A DNA stretch of 64,000 bases from Oceanirhabdus sp942490885 (lineage in GTDB: Bacteria > Bacillota > Clostridia > Clostridiales > Clostridiaceae): assembly GCA_942490885.1 (NCBI GenBank), contig CALNYT010000002.1:3410001-3474000 (forward strand). The letters are read 5' to 3'. The notes under the pieces are model-generated. The model saw only the letters and a program-made list of their open reading frames with translations. It did not search any database and had not been told where the DNA came from. The translations under genes and the position numbers were made by a program. Positions 9,590 to 18,512 of this stretch are shown piece after piece; position 1 is the first letter of the stretch, and each line of letters begins with the position of its first letter.

Positions 9590-10366
9590 TTATATTATTC
9601 CTACAGGTAAAAAGTAGGGGGAATCATTTTCATCATCATGAAATATCTTTGCTTTTAAATTAAAAACATTTTTTAGTAAGCTCTCATTGATGATTTCCTT
9701 TGGTTTTCCTCTTTTGTATACGTTTTTATCTTTCATAACAATAATCTCATGAGAATACCTAGCTGCCTGATTCAAATCATGAAGTACCATGATTATTGTT
9801 ATTCCTAACTCTTTATTTAATCTTTTAATAAGCTCTAGAACCTCATATTGATAGCATATATCTAGAAAAGTTGTCGGCTCGTCAAGCATCAGTATCTCAG
9901 TTTGCTGTGCTACTGCTAAAGCTATCCAGGCTCTTTGTCTTTCTCCACCTGAAAGGGTCATAACCTGTCTATGTTGAAGATGACTAATTTTTGTCTCTTC
10001 AATTGCCCAATCTATAATTTCTAAATCTTTCTTAGAAAGTTTCCCTGTTACCCCTGTATATGGATATCTACCAAAAGAAACTAAATCTCTTGTAGTAAAA
10101 TCGTCTGGAGCTTTAGGCATTTGTGGTAGAATTGACATTCTCTTAGATAAAAGCTTTGTATCCATTTTAATTAAAGCTTCTCCATCTAAATATACTGCAC
10201 CCTTCTTAGGCTTTAAATTTCTTGATAAAGCCTTTAAAAGTGTCGATTTTCCGCATCCATTAGCTCCTATTAAAGATATTATTTTTCCCTTTTCAATTTT
10301 AAAATTCATATCATCAACTATTATATTTTTCTCATAAGATAAGGTTAAATTATTAACTTCTAACAC
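9590..10366 (-). CDS. ABC transporter ATPase, FecE/BtuD type (B12-regulated)
   Basis: 258 residues, GTG start preceded by GGAGGT and overlapping the permease end by 14 bp. Walker A is GANGCGKSTLLKAL, the signature is LSGGERQRAWIA, Walker B is ILMLDEPTTFLDI and the switch His is in MVLHDLNQAARYS. This is the siderophore/cobalamin (FecCDE, BtuCD) class. It is the last gene of a binding protein-permease-ATPase operon under a cobalamin riboswitch, so cobalamin, a cobinamide/corrinoid or a cobalt chelate is the likely cargo. A second paralogous set lies at 25.6-28.4 kb. Confidence 0.9.
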   Translation of the reverse strand: MLEVNNLTLSYEKNIIVDDMNFKIEKGKIISLIGANGCGKSTLLKALSRNLKPKKGAVYLDGEALIKMDTKLLSKRMSILPQMPKAPDDFTTRDLVSFGRYPYTGVTGKLSKKDLEIIDWAIEETKISHLQHRQVMTLSGGERQRAWIALAVAQQTEILMLDEPTTFLDICYQYEVLELIKRLNKELGITIIMVLHDLNQAARYSHEIIVMKDKNVYKRGKPKEIINESLLKNVFNLKAKIFHDDENDSPYFLPVGII

Positions 10367-11411
10367 GATTCTTCATACCTCCTCTCAATAAATAAAGGAA
10401 GAAAGGAGCTCCTAATAGTGCCATTATTATGCCCACTGGTATTTCAACTGGATCCATTATGGTTCTTGCAAGTGTATCACAGAAAACTAATAATGATACT
10501 CCCATTAATGCACTTGCAGGAAAAAGGTATCTATAATCAGAGCCAATAATAATTCTAGCTATATGCGGTACAATAAGTCCTACAAAACCAAGTAGTCCGA
10601 CAATACTTACTGCATTTGCAGCTAGAAGAGCAGCTATAGCAATAAAGGTTAATCTTATTCTCTCAACCTTTAAGCCTAAACTAACAGCTATCTCATCTCC
10701 AAGCATTAAAATATTTAATTTATTTGATAAAATAAAAGCTAATGCTATTCCAACCAAAGCATATGGCCACATAACTCTTAAATGAACCCAACTTTTAGCC
10801 GCTAATCCACCTACCATGAAGGTTATAACACCATGTACTCTATCTGGATAAAAAATCATAAGTGCATTTATTCCAGCACTTAAAAAAGAAGAAACAGCAA
10901 CCCCTGCCAATATCATTCTCAACGGATTAATTCCGCCCTTCCACGCAAGGATATATATGAGTAATGTTGATGCTAGCGCACCAATAAAAGCTACTGGTGG
11001 AACTAAATAATAATAGCTTGGAAACAATATAAGTATTGTTACTGCTGCTAGTCCTGCACCTGAAGATACTCCTATAATATTAGGGGAAGCAAGGGGATTT
11101 CTCATAACCCCCTGAAGAATTGCCCCTGAAACGGATAAACTCATACCAACTACCGCAGCCACTAATGTTCTTGGAAATCTAACATTCCATATTATCTGTC
11201 TATTTATTCCTTCTGAATTTTTAAAGATACAATGTACCACTTCTTTAAATGGAATTTTAAGTGCTCCTAAACTCACACTTAGAAGTATTGAGAAAATACA
11301 AAGAATAGTAAGTGATATTAATATTCCTACTTTATAACTTCTCTGCTTTCTTAACATTTCCCAAGAAGATCTGACTCTTTCCTCTTCTGGTTTATCTAAT
11401 ACTAATTTCAT
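10353..11411 (-). CDS. FecCD/BtuC-type permease
   Basis: 352 residues with about ten membrane helices. Family stretches include WNVRFPRTLVAAVVGMSLSVSGAILQGVMRNPLASPNIIGVSSGAGLAAV near residues 80-130 and VSIVGLLGFVGLIVPHIARIIIGSDYRYLFP near 265-295, the coupling-helix region. The start ATG overlaps the stop of the binding-protein gene (TAATG), a typical translational coupling. It is 76% or so of the pattern of its paralogue at 26.4 kb by eye, including the same NPLA-PxIIGxSSGAG block. Confidence 0.92.
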   Translation of the reverse strand: MKLVLDKPEEERVRSSWEMLRKQRSYKVGILISLTILCIFSILLSVSLGALKIPFKEVVHCIFKNSEGINRQIIWNVRFPRTLVAAVVGMSLSVSGAILQGVMRNPLASPNIIGVSSGAGLAAVTILILFPSYYYLVPPVAFIGALASTLLIYILAWKGGINPLRMILAGVAVSSFLSAGINALMIFYPDRVHGVITFMVGGLAAKSWVHLRVMWPYALVGIALAFILSNKLNILMLGDEIAVSLGLKVERIRLTFIAIAALLAANAVSIVGLLGFVGLIVPHIARIIIGSDYRYLFPASALMGVSLLVFCDTLARTIMDPVEIPVGIIMALLGAPFFLYLLRGGMKNRVRS

Positions 11412-12460
11412 TATTTAAACACCTCAGGGTATAGTAATTCAGCTATATATTGTACTGCTTCTGGATATTTTGCATTTGGCTTATATGTAAATAACTCCTT
11501 TGGAAGATAATACAGTCTTCCTTCTTTTACTGCTCTTAATGATGCCCAAGCTTCATTAGATTCTATATCTTCTTTTATTCTCTTATTAACCTTTTCTAGA
11601 TCTCCCATTGTTGTTATAAAAATCATATCTGGATCACTCTCAATTATTTTCTCTATGCTAAAGTCAACCTTAGTTGCGCCTTCTATTTCAGCACCTTTAA
11701 CTATATTTTCACCGTAAAGCATCTCTACAATTTCACCTGTTAATGATGTTGGAAGTTCTGTGCTTACTGAACTAGTTGAGCCAAATAGTATTGCAACCTT
11801 TGGTTTTTCCTCATCTTTTACCTTTTCTTTTATTGAATCTACTTTATTTATTATATCTGCAATTTGAGTATCAAATATTTCTTTTTTATCTGTTATTCTT
11901 GTGAAAAGATAAAGAGTATCAATAAAACTTCCATATGGTTTATAGCTTGTGTTTAAATATAAAGCTTGTATATTGTTTTCTTTAAGTGCATCCTTTAACT
12001 CTGCTTGCTTACTTGTTAATGAACTTAAAATAACTAAATCAGGTTTTAATGCAATAATCATTTCTAAGTTTGGACTAAATGCACTTCCTATCTGTTCAAC
12101 ATCCTTTGCTTCTTCTGGTACATTGGTATCCCCTGAACATCTTGCAATTGCTTCTCCTCCTGCTAAATACCATAAATCAACAAATGAACTGTGAAGTACA
12201 ATTACTCTCTCTGGATTCTTTTTAAAAGTATTCTCATTTCCTAAAGGATCTTTATAAGTTATTGAATCTTCTGTTTCACTGATTATGTATTTAGGAACCT
12301 CAAATGATTCCTTAGAGCTTGTCCCTTTTTCACTACCTGGTTCTTTATTCTCAACAGATGTTTCCTTAATATTTTTTATTTCCTTATTCTCCTTACTGCA
12401 TCCACTAAAAGTTGTTACCACTACTAATATAGTTAATAAAACTGAAACTATTTTTTTCAT
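11411..12460 (-). CDS. lipoprotein substrate-binding protein, BtuF/FepB type
   Basis: 349 residues. The N-terminus MKKIVSVLLTILVVVTTFSGC is a lipoprotein signal with lipobox TFSGC. A charged linker follows, then DPLGNENTFKKNPERVIVLHSSFVDLWYLAGGEAIARC, KPDLVILSSLTSKQAELKDAL and KIIESDPDMIFITTMGD, the two-lobed helical-backbone binding fold of metal-chelate transporters. It is the first gene of the operon, directly downstream of a cobalamin riboswitch and its terminator, which supports a corrinoid or cobalt-linked ligand. The ligand is inferred from regulation and not from binding-site residues. Confidence 0.88.
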   Translation of the reverse strand: MKKIVSVLLTILVVVTTFSGCSKENKEIKNIKETSVENKEPGSEKGTSSKESFEVPKYIISETEDSITYKDPLGNENTFKKNPERVIVLHSSFVDLWYLAGGEAIARCSGDTNVPEEAKDVEQIGSAFSPNLEMIIALKPDLVILSSLTSKQAELKDALKENNIQALYLNTSYKPYGSFIDTLYLFTRITDKKEIFDTQIADIINKVDSIKEKVKDEEKPKVAILFGSTSSVSTELPTSLTGEIVEMLYGENIVKGAEIEGATKVDFSIEKIIESDPDMIFITTMGDLEKVNKRIKEDIESNEAWASLRAVKEGRLYYLPKELFTYKPNAKYPEAVQYIAELLYPEVFK

Positions 12461-12485
12461 TGTCCTTACACCCCTCGTTATTTTT

Positions 12486-12518
12486 GAAAATAAAAAATCC
12501 CAACATTCGTTGGGATTA
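12486..12518 (-). terminator. riboswitch-controlled terminator (expression platform)
   Basis: Stem AATCCCA with TGGGATT followed on the minus strand by TTTTTTATTTTC, 26 nt before the binding-protein ATG and downstream of the cobalamin aptamer. The position fits transcription attenuation when the ligand is bound. Confidence 0.85.
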
Positions 12519-12599
12519 AGTTCATAGTAATAAAAACATTTAAGAATATTTTATAATTTTTAAACGTTGTACCACTACCTTCCCACCGAAGGTTTTTTT

Positions 12600-12790
12600 G
12601 GTGCTTTAACAGGTAGGTCTCCTGACTTATGAATCACTTAGATAAAGTTCCCTTCCCAGCCAAAGCCAGTGGTTATAACTACTTTATCTATCATCAATTA
12701 CAGTAGCGGGGGCTGCAACGGATTTTAACCGTTTTCCCTTTTAATTCCTTATACTTTATACAAATAAATATAAGAAACACCTGAAAAGCC
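12600..12790 (-). promoter_or_regulatory. cobalamin riboswitch 1
   Basis: Read on the minus strand, the aptamer has AGGTGTTTC at its 5' end, GGGAAAACGGTTAAAATCC, GCAGCCCCCGCTACTGTAA, GCCACTGG and the 3' landmark GTCAGGAGACCTACCTG, in that order. These are the conserved blocks of the B12-box class. Ligand binding would repress the transporter operon through the terminator at 12486-12518. Confidence 0.95.
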
Positions 12791-12811
12791 GATGTTTAAT
12801 TTTCTAATCAC

Positions 12812-12839
12812 ATTATACAACATTAGTAATGTTTGTCAA
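12812..12839 (-). promoter_or_regulatory. sigma-A promoter of the first cobalamin-riboswitch operon
   Basis: TTGACA (12839-12834) and TATAAT (12817-12812) are separated by 16 nt on the minus strand, just upstream of the aptamer. The -35 box overlaps the last codons of the hydrogenase protease gene. An equivalent promoter with near-identical flanks precedes the second cobalamin riboswitch at 30343-30370. Confidence 0.8.
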
Positions 12840-13288
12840 CATAAATATATCTTCTGAATTTCTGCTTTTACTTTTTCACAAATGCTTCGTAATTGAATAC
12901 GTAAAGTTTCACTTAGTTCACATCCAAATTGTATCTTATCAATTTCTATTCCTATAAAGTACCCACTTACCTTCTTTCCATACATTGTTAATCCTTTTAA
13001 CAAACTCATTTCATGCTGCGAATATCCGCTCTTATAATCATCATTCAATTCCCGAATTGGACAAGATGTCACACATCCTGGCTTATTATTTAAATAGGTA
13101 GCATCAATAATTATAATAAAATCATCCTGTTTAATCAAACTCATACAATAATCAGTATCTGTTTCACCAATGATAATTTCAACACCTCTTGGTTCTAGCC
13201 AATCTCTTATCTCTTCAGCAACAACTATTCCAATACCGTCATCCATCATAATTGGATTTCCAATAGCAAATAATCTTTTCTTCATCAA
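12836..13288 (-). CDS. [NiFe]-hydrogenase maturation endopeptidase (HyaD/HupD/HybD type)
   Basis: 150 residues, ATG overlapping the large-subunit stop by 4 bp. The opening KRLFAIGNPIMMDDGIGIVVAEEI carries the GNxxxxDDGxG motif; the Asp (about residue 17) is the usual Ni ligand, and IIDATY supplies the second acidic position. This protease cuts the C-terminal tail from the large subunit once Ni is inserted, and the partner tail is present in the adjacent gene. No hypA-F genes are in the window. Confidence 0.9.
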   Translation of the reverse strand: MMKKRLFAIGNPIMMDDGIGIVVAEEIRDWLEPRGVEIIIGETDTDYCMSLIKQDDFIIIIDATYLNNKPGCVTSCPIRELNDDYKSGYSQHEMSLLKGLTMYGKKVSGYFIGIEIDKIQFGCELSETLRIQLRSICEKVKAEIQKIYLC

Positions 13289-14658
13289 ATAATTACCATC
13301 TCTACTGCATTATAATCTCCTCTTACATGTGTTGCACATGATACACAAGGGTCAAAGGATCGTACTATTCTTCCAATCTCAACTGGATGATTTATATCAG
13401 AAATCTCCGTTCCAATTAGTGCATTTTCTACAGGACCTCTTACTCCCTTTCCATCCTGTGGAGATAAATTCCATCCAGATGGCGTGATGATTGTATACCT
13501 CCCAAGTTTCTTACCCTCTATGGAAATCCAATGACCTAATGCACCTCGTGTGGTATCAACTAATCCTTTTCCTATTGCCTTTTCTGAAATCTCATAAATT
13601 TTTTGACTACTTTCTTTTAACTGTATTCTTTCCAACAAGGACTCCATGATTTCAATGATTCTTTTTGCCTCATAGGCTCTTGCTATTGTCCTATCCATCA
13701 AGGAAATTCCTCTTCTATAATACCCCCCTAGCCACATCCTCGCTAAAGGACCTACTTCCATAGGCTTCTGCTTATATCTAGGAGCTTTAATCCAAGAGTA
13801 TGCATCTTGTTTCATACGATTTGGCTCCCCATCTTGATACCATGAATGATGAATATTTTCTGTAATATTTTCTTGTTCAAACCCCTCTTCTTTACCATTT
13901 ATCCATACCTTTTGAGACACATAGGTTCTTTCTATATCTTTATAAGTATCAAAACATCCATAACTCATCAAATTCTTGTATCCTATCCCTTGATTAAAAC
14001 ATTCAGGATAATAATGACCCACAAGCTCTACATCTTCTATCATTGTATTAATCACAAATTCTTTTATATCTTGTAACATAGACTTTATTTTCATGTATTT
14101 AGAGATATCCATATTCACTGTGGTTCCACCAACAAAAATACCATGAGTATGGGGGACCTTCCCTCCTAACTCTGCTAGCATTTCATGGGCCATCCTACTA
14201 TATTTAATAGATGCTACATAGTCCTTAGCAATTTTTTCATTCAACTCTTTAGGAAGTCTAAAGTCATTATGAGATACTACGTATACAGGATGAATTTGAG
14301 GCCCTTTTACAAAATCCGGAAAAGTGTATTGATAAATATGACGAATATGATTTTGCACGAACTCACATCCATGCATAAAATCCCGAATCATTTTATCATT
14401 TTCATCTGGTACTACATTTAATGCATTTTCTAATGCAAAACTTGATGCCATACTATGAGCGGTAGAACAAATTCCACAAATTCTTTGTGTGAAATAAATA
14501 GCATCTAAGGGATCTCTACCTTTAAGCATAGTTTCAAATCCCCTAAAAAGCATTCCACTACTTTTTGCATCTACGATTTTCCTATTTATAATTTCTACTT
14601 CAATCTCTAAGAAACCGCTAATCCTTGTCACTGGATTGATGATTATTTTCTTACTCAT
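13285..14658 (-). CDS. [NiFe]-hydrogenase large subunit
   Basis: 457 residues. The N-terminal nickel motif is RICGIC (C61, C64) and the C-terminal one is DPCVSCATH (C438, C441, H444). The latter is followed by a 13-residue tail, VRGDYNAVEMVII, which the maturation protease would remove after His444. Internal family blocks include KVPHTHGIFVGG and APRYKQKPMEVGPLARM. Together with the small subunit it binds the Ni-Fe(CN)2CO site that oxidises or evolves H2. The start lies 25 bp after the small-subunit gene. The gene is complete. Confidence 0.95.
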   Translation of the reverse strand: MSKKIIINPVTRISGFLEIEVEIINRKIVDAKSSGMLFRGFETMLKGRDPLDAIYFTQRICGICSTAHSMASSFALENALNVVPDENDKMIRDFMHGCEFVQNHIRHIYQYTFPDFVKGPQIHPVYVVSHNDFRLPKELNEKIAKDYVASIKYSRMAHEMLAELGGKVPHTHGIFVGGTTVNMDISKYMKIKSMLQDIKEFVINTMIEDVELVGHYYPECFNQGIGYKNLMSYGCFDTYKDIERTYVSQKVWINGKEEGFEQENITENIHHSWYQDGEPNRMKQDAYSWIKAPRYKQKPMEVGPLARMWLGGYYRRGISLMDRTIARAYEAKRIIEIMESLLERIQLKESSQKIYEISEKAIGKGLVDTTRGALGHWISIEGKKLGRYTIITPSGWNLSPQDGKGVRGPVENALIGTEISDINHPVEIGRIVRSFDPCVSCATHVRGDYNAVEMVII

Positions 14659-14683
14659 CTAACTAATTTCTCCCCTCAAATCA

Positions 14684-15541
14684 TTAATAACGAATAAACG
14701 GCTCCATTTTATCTGGAAATCCCTCTTGTGCACAACCAATGCAAGGAGTATTAGCCCCAATCGGCCAATTATCTGTATTGTTCCATCTCCTGTTAGGACA
14801 ATCCGTCTTTGTTACTGGCCCCCTACATCCAAGGCGAAACATACATTCATCATCTCCTAATTTTTCAGCAAAGATTCTTTGTTCAAAATAGGAACGTCTT
14901 GGACAATGATCATGAATAGTAACACCATAGAATATAACTGGTCTTCCCTTCTCATCAAGCTCTGGTTTGCCAAAAAGAATCAAATGAGCAATAGTTCCAA
15001 TAACCCAATCGGGATTTCCTGGGCAACCTGGAAGTTGAATAACTTCTTTATTTAGAAATTCTTTAACACTTTTACAAGCTGCAACATTTGGACTTGCAGC
15101 AGAAATACCACCAAAAGAAGCACATGTTCCCACAGCTATAATATATTTAGCTTTCTCTCCTGCTTTTTTTACTGCCTCCATGCCGGTTATATAATTACCA
15201 TTATAATTAGCAATCACATTATAAAGTCCCTCATCTTTTGTTGAAATAGCCCCTTCAACCACTAATATAAACTCTGTTTCTAATGTTTTTAAAAACTGCT
15301 CATAGGCCATTTCTCCTTCTGCTGCCATCAAACTGTTACTATATCGCAAGTTTACCATTTCTTTTATAAAATAAACCACATCTGGATTATTCGCATTTAA
15401 TAAGGAAATAATATTTCCTGAACATCCACAAGTTTCTACCCAAATAAGATTTATTTTTTCTGTCTTTTTTTCCAACACCATGTCCATGATTGTTGCTGCC
15501 ATACGATTTTTTGTATTGATAAGTGGACAATTCTCTATCAA
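14684..15541 (-). CDS. [NiFe]-hydrogenase small subunit
   Basis: Fe-S electron-relay subunit. The frame is open from an ATG at 15598, but that would overlap the upstream gene by 61 bp. A TTG at 15541, overlapping the upstream stop (TTGA) and preceded by AGGGAAACTG, is the more plausible start and gives 285 residues. Seen in order: WVETCGCSGN, VGTCASFGG, LPGCPGNPDW, HDHCPRRSYFE, FRLGCRGPVTKTDCPNRRWN and NTPCIGCAQEGFPDKM, which supply ligands for the proximal, distal and medial clusters. The first motif reads C-G-C where most relatives have CxxC. There is no Tat signal (no RRxFxK) at the N-terminus, so a cytoplasmic enzyme is implied. Confidence 0.93.
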   Translation of the reverse strand: MIENCPLINTKNRMAATIMDMVLEKKTEKINLIWVETCGCSGNIISLLNANNPDVVYFIKEMVNLRYSNSLMAAEGEMAYEQFLKTLETEFILVVEGAISTKDEGLYNVIANYNGNYITGMEAVKKAGEKAKYIIAVGTCASFGGISAASPNVAACKSVKEFLNKEVIQLPGCPGNPDWVIGTIAHLILFGKPELDEKGRPVIFYGVTIHDHCPRRSYFEQRIFAEKLGDDECMFRLGCRGPVTKTDCPNRRWNNTDNWPIGANTPCIGCAQEGFPDKMEPFIRY

Positions 15542-15984
15542 TCTTTCAGTTTCCCTATTACTTTCATCTTTGCTAATATTTCTTCCCCTCCATGACATTG
15601 ATTAAATTCTTCTGTTGCATCCACTCCTGTAACCACACCAAAATGAGTTCCTCCTCCCCATTGTGCTTGATAGGTTACGTCATATATTACACCCTTTACT
15701 GCAACATACGCAGGTTTTCCATTTTCACCATTATATTCTTTTAATTCTTCTCTCGTAAAATCTCTCACAACTTGTCTTGCATTTGATTTCTTGCTATTTC
15801 TTTCATCAAACTCTCTATAACATTCTTCAAATAATTCATCCACTTTAAATAATTGTTCTTCAATTTCCCTTAGGTAATACATCTTATCCCCAATAAAAGG
15901 AGTCATATAAAACAAAGTACGATAATAGTCAATTCTGATGTTATGCTTGTTTATTTTATCCTTCAATTCTAAAATGCGATTCAT
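15538..15984 (-). CDS. cytochrome b5-like heme/steroid-binding domain protein of the hydrogenase operon
   Basis: 148 residues, no signal peptide or membrane segment. Residues 1-70 are helical and charged. Residues 73-148 (VRDFTREELKEYNG, PAYVAVKGVIYDVTY, GGGTHFGVVTGVDATEEFNQCHGGEEIL) match the cytochrome b5-like fold, with H114 and H131 as likely heme ligands. It is the first gene of the hydrogenase operon and overlaps the small-subunit reading frame, so it is a reasonable candidate for a heme electron partner in place of the usual membrane cytochrome b. That role is inferred from position only. Confidence 0.8.
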   Translation of the reverse strand: MNRILELKDKINKHNIRIDYYRTLFYMTPFIGDKMYYLREIEEQLFKVDELFEECYREFDERNSKKSNARQVVRDFTREELKEYNGENGKPAYVAVKGVIYDVTYQAQWGGGTHFGVVTGVDATEEFNQCHGGEEILAKMKVIGKLKD

Positions 15985-16187
15985 CAGCTACCTCTCATAT
16001 CCCCATTTTTTTCTATATATATATTCATAACATTTAAAATTTAGTATAAATATCCAATCTTAATAATTCAATTTAACATATTTAAAATTTACAACCTATA
16101 TTCCAATTAACAGTTTGCAACCAAATAAATCATAGAAACAAAATTAATTCTAACTGCTATTTCCATAAAAAAGTCACCTTATCTTTC

Positions 16188-18281
16188 TTAATTTTTCACT
16201 TCAAACTCACTTGAAATACCTTCATAATCATAGAATTTGCGAAGCATATTTTTATATACTCCTCTGTGAATAATTCTGTATGTGCCTGACTGTGTATCAT
16301 TTGGAATAGTCCATTCTACTTTTGAAAGAGAAGTTCCTGCAATTACAGATTTTCTTTCCCATCTATATATAGTTTCCCAATCTCCATCATCAGCAACTTT
16401 TATCCATGACTCTCCATCTTTTCTTTGAACTTCTAAATAACTCCCCTCTGTTCTGAGATTATTATTCGGATGGCCTGACCAGAATGAAACCTTAACAGTT
16501 TCTCCTATTGAATATTCATTATTAACATCAGTAAAAACATCTCCAAAATCTTTTCCAATTGAAGGATTATCATATACAACCCCAGTTCGGAAAGTTACCT
16601 GTTCATCACTAAGATCTGATAATTGAGGCCCTTCATCAATTAATTCATTGTTTAATATTGCTTTTGTCAGTTTATGAAACTCCTGCATATATGCACTTAA
16701 AGTCCATTTACCAAACTGAGTACTTGCTCCTTCATAATGTTGAGCATCATATTCTTCTGGAGTTACTAAATAGCTTGTATATGAGTTAGCCATAGCAGAT
16801 ATTATTACAGTATTATTTTCTCCCGAATTTTTATCCAGCTCCTCTTTTATAAACCTTCTTGTTCTTCTTCCTGACATGGTGGTTACTTCACATGGAAATG
16901 CTAGAATACTTACATCCCCAAGCTTAAACATCTGAATTGGTATTATTTGTGGTGTCCATGGATCAGGAGTAGTTTTTGAAGTAGCAAAAAGTATTGGCTT
17001 TGGATAATGCTGTTCCCATAATTCTGGATATTTATTTCCATTCAATTGATGAAATTTCGGAGCTAAATACAATACATTAATAAACGCCCCATTATAATTA
17101 TCAACGTCGTTTAATGAAAATTCTGGTTGCTTCATTCCCTCATAAAAGAATGGATACAACGATGCTCTGCTATCTTCAGCACCTGGAGCGAAAGAATACC
17201 CCATAGCCCCTGGATATGTTCTTCTATCTTGTCCATCAGTATATTCTCCATTTATCTCATGATTTGAGAAATTCACATATTCATGTCTAAAATCAATATT
17301 CCCCTGAATAACCCTGCTATTTTCCATTATATCTTTGCATGCATTCAACTGAATATTAGCAGCTTCCATAGTACTCTCATAATCATTATTTCCATATCCT
17401 TGATTTCCCCCAAATATATTGGGACTTACATCTCCTGCATTAGCCTGAGCAAAAGCAGCTACAAAAGTTTTATCATTATCATAGTCCGTTCCCATTTCCT
17501 TTTCAAATAAGTAAGAAGCTAGCCCTTTGTTATCACTTGATATTAGATTATTTTGAACCCCCATAGAAACTGGATGTACTGCAAACCAGTTAAATACTCC
17601 AAGTAAAGCTCCATCTTTGTTTCTGAAACTCATAACAGTCATTGTTTTATCAACATCGTCTTCATATTCATTTCTCTCATTTTCTGGGTTCATAAGATAT
17701 GCTTCAGGAGATCTATTTACACTAGTTCCATCACATCTACCTTCTGCAATCTCAACAAATCCAGGTTCTAAATTCTTATGTGCTTTTATTATTGAATTAT
17801 ATATTCCATCTACTATAACATTGTAGTTTTCTTCAACAAATCCCAAACTTGATACATTATACAATCCATGATGAGCGTATCCCGCCGGTCCACTATGAGT
17901 ATGAATAGCACTTAGCATAACATTCTTCTCATTATATATGTTGCCAAAACCATTATCTTGGAGTTTTTTTACAACCCCTTGTTTAACAGATTGAAATAAC
18001 ATTCCAGTATCGGTACTGACAAATACAACTCTGTTACCATTTATTTTGTCATTTATAATAAACGATCTGGCTCTCAGCCTTAAATGTATTCCTCCAGTCT
18101 TCTGCTCTGAATCTGCATATCCCATCATTACTACTTCTGCCGGTGGTCCCGTGATATCAGCAATACCGCACCCCACCTCATATTCCCACTGATTATTTGC
18201 TTTTGTCTCTATCTTATTACATGGAAGAAAAGCTACAAGACAAAAAATCAGCATGATTCTAGCAGTAAATTTTATTTTCAT
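16188..18281 (-). CDS. secreted neutral/alkaline ceramidase
   Basis: 697 residues with a Sec signal peptide (MKIKFTARIMLIFCLVAFLP). Family blocks appear in order: VGCGIADITGPPAEVVMMGYAD, VMLSAIHTHSGP (zinc His near 127/129), the catalytic-serine motif NRSPEAY (S191), FNWFAVHPVSMG, and a C-terminal Ig-like portion with KVSFWSGHPNNNLRTEGSYLEVQ. The length fits neutral ceramidases of roughly 650-780 residues. Such enzymes hydrolyse ceramide to sphingosine and fatty acid outside the cell. Clostridia are not known to make sphingolipids in general, so the substrate is probably host- or environment-derived. The gene is not obviously operonic with the hydrogenase genes 203 bp downstream. Confidence 0.92.
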   Translation of the reverse strand: MKIKFTARIMLIFCLVAFLPCNKIETKANNQWEYEVGCGIADITGPPAEVVMMGYADSEQKTGGIHLRLRARSFIINDKINGNRVVFVSTDTGMLFQSVKQGVVKKLQDNGFGNIYNEKNVMLSAIHTHSGPAGYAHHGLYNVSSLGFVEENYNVIVDGIYNSIIKAHKNLEPGFVEIAEGRCDGTSVNRSPEAYLMNPENERNEYEDDVDKTMTVMSFRNKDGALLGVFNWFAVHPVSMGVQNNLISSDNKGLASYLFEKEMGTDYDNDKTFVAAFAQANAGDVSPNIFGGNQGYGNNDYESTMEAANIQLNACKDIMENSRVIQGNIDFRHEYVNFSNHEINGEYTDGQDRRTYPGAMGYSFAPGAEDSRASLYPFFYEGMKQPEFSLNDVDNYNGAFINVLYLAPKFHQLNGNKYPELWEQHYPKPILFATSKTTPDPWTPQIIPIQMFKLGDVSILAFPCEVTTMSGRRTRRFIKEELDKNSGENNTVIISAMANSYTSYLVTPEEYDAQHYEGASTQFGKWTLSAYMQEFHKLTKAILNNELIDEGPQLSDLSDEQVTFRTGVVYDNPSIGKDFGDVFTDVNNEYSIGETVKVSFWSGHPNNNLRTEGSYLEVQRKDGESWIKVADDGDWETIYRWERKSVIAGTSLSKVEWTIPNDTQSGTYRIIHRGVYKNMLRKFYDYEGISSEFEVKN

Positions 18282-18405
18282 AAATATCCCCCTTTTAATC
18301 GAGTAATTCCCTTATTTTACTATATTAAAGAAATTCCCAATTCATGCGAGCAATATTTTATTGTTTTTAAAAGTCATTATCTTTACCGAAAATGGGGACG
18401 GTTCA

Positions 18406-18504
18406 TTAATCAACTCTTCCTTCTCTCTCTGGCTTAGTAAATGCCCATGGTATCTCCGAACTTAACCCCAACGGATCGTCTCTCCATTTTTCTTCATCTG
18501 TCAT
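18406..18504 (-). CDS. possible 32-residue ORF after the ChlD-like gene
   Basis: The frame starts 9 nt after the stop of the ChlD-like gene and reads MTDEEKWRDDPLGLSSEIPWAFTKPEREGRVD. No clear ribosome site is present. The product is not recognised, but its composition is protein-like and differs from the low-complexity spacer around it. It ends next to a GGGGACGGTTC motif (18394-18404), so it may be the tail of a lost gene. Confidence 0.25.
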   Translation of the reverse strand: MTDEEKWRDDPLGLSSEIPWAFTKPEREGRVD

Positions 18505-18512
18505 ATGACTAA

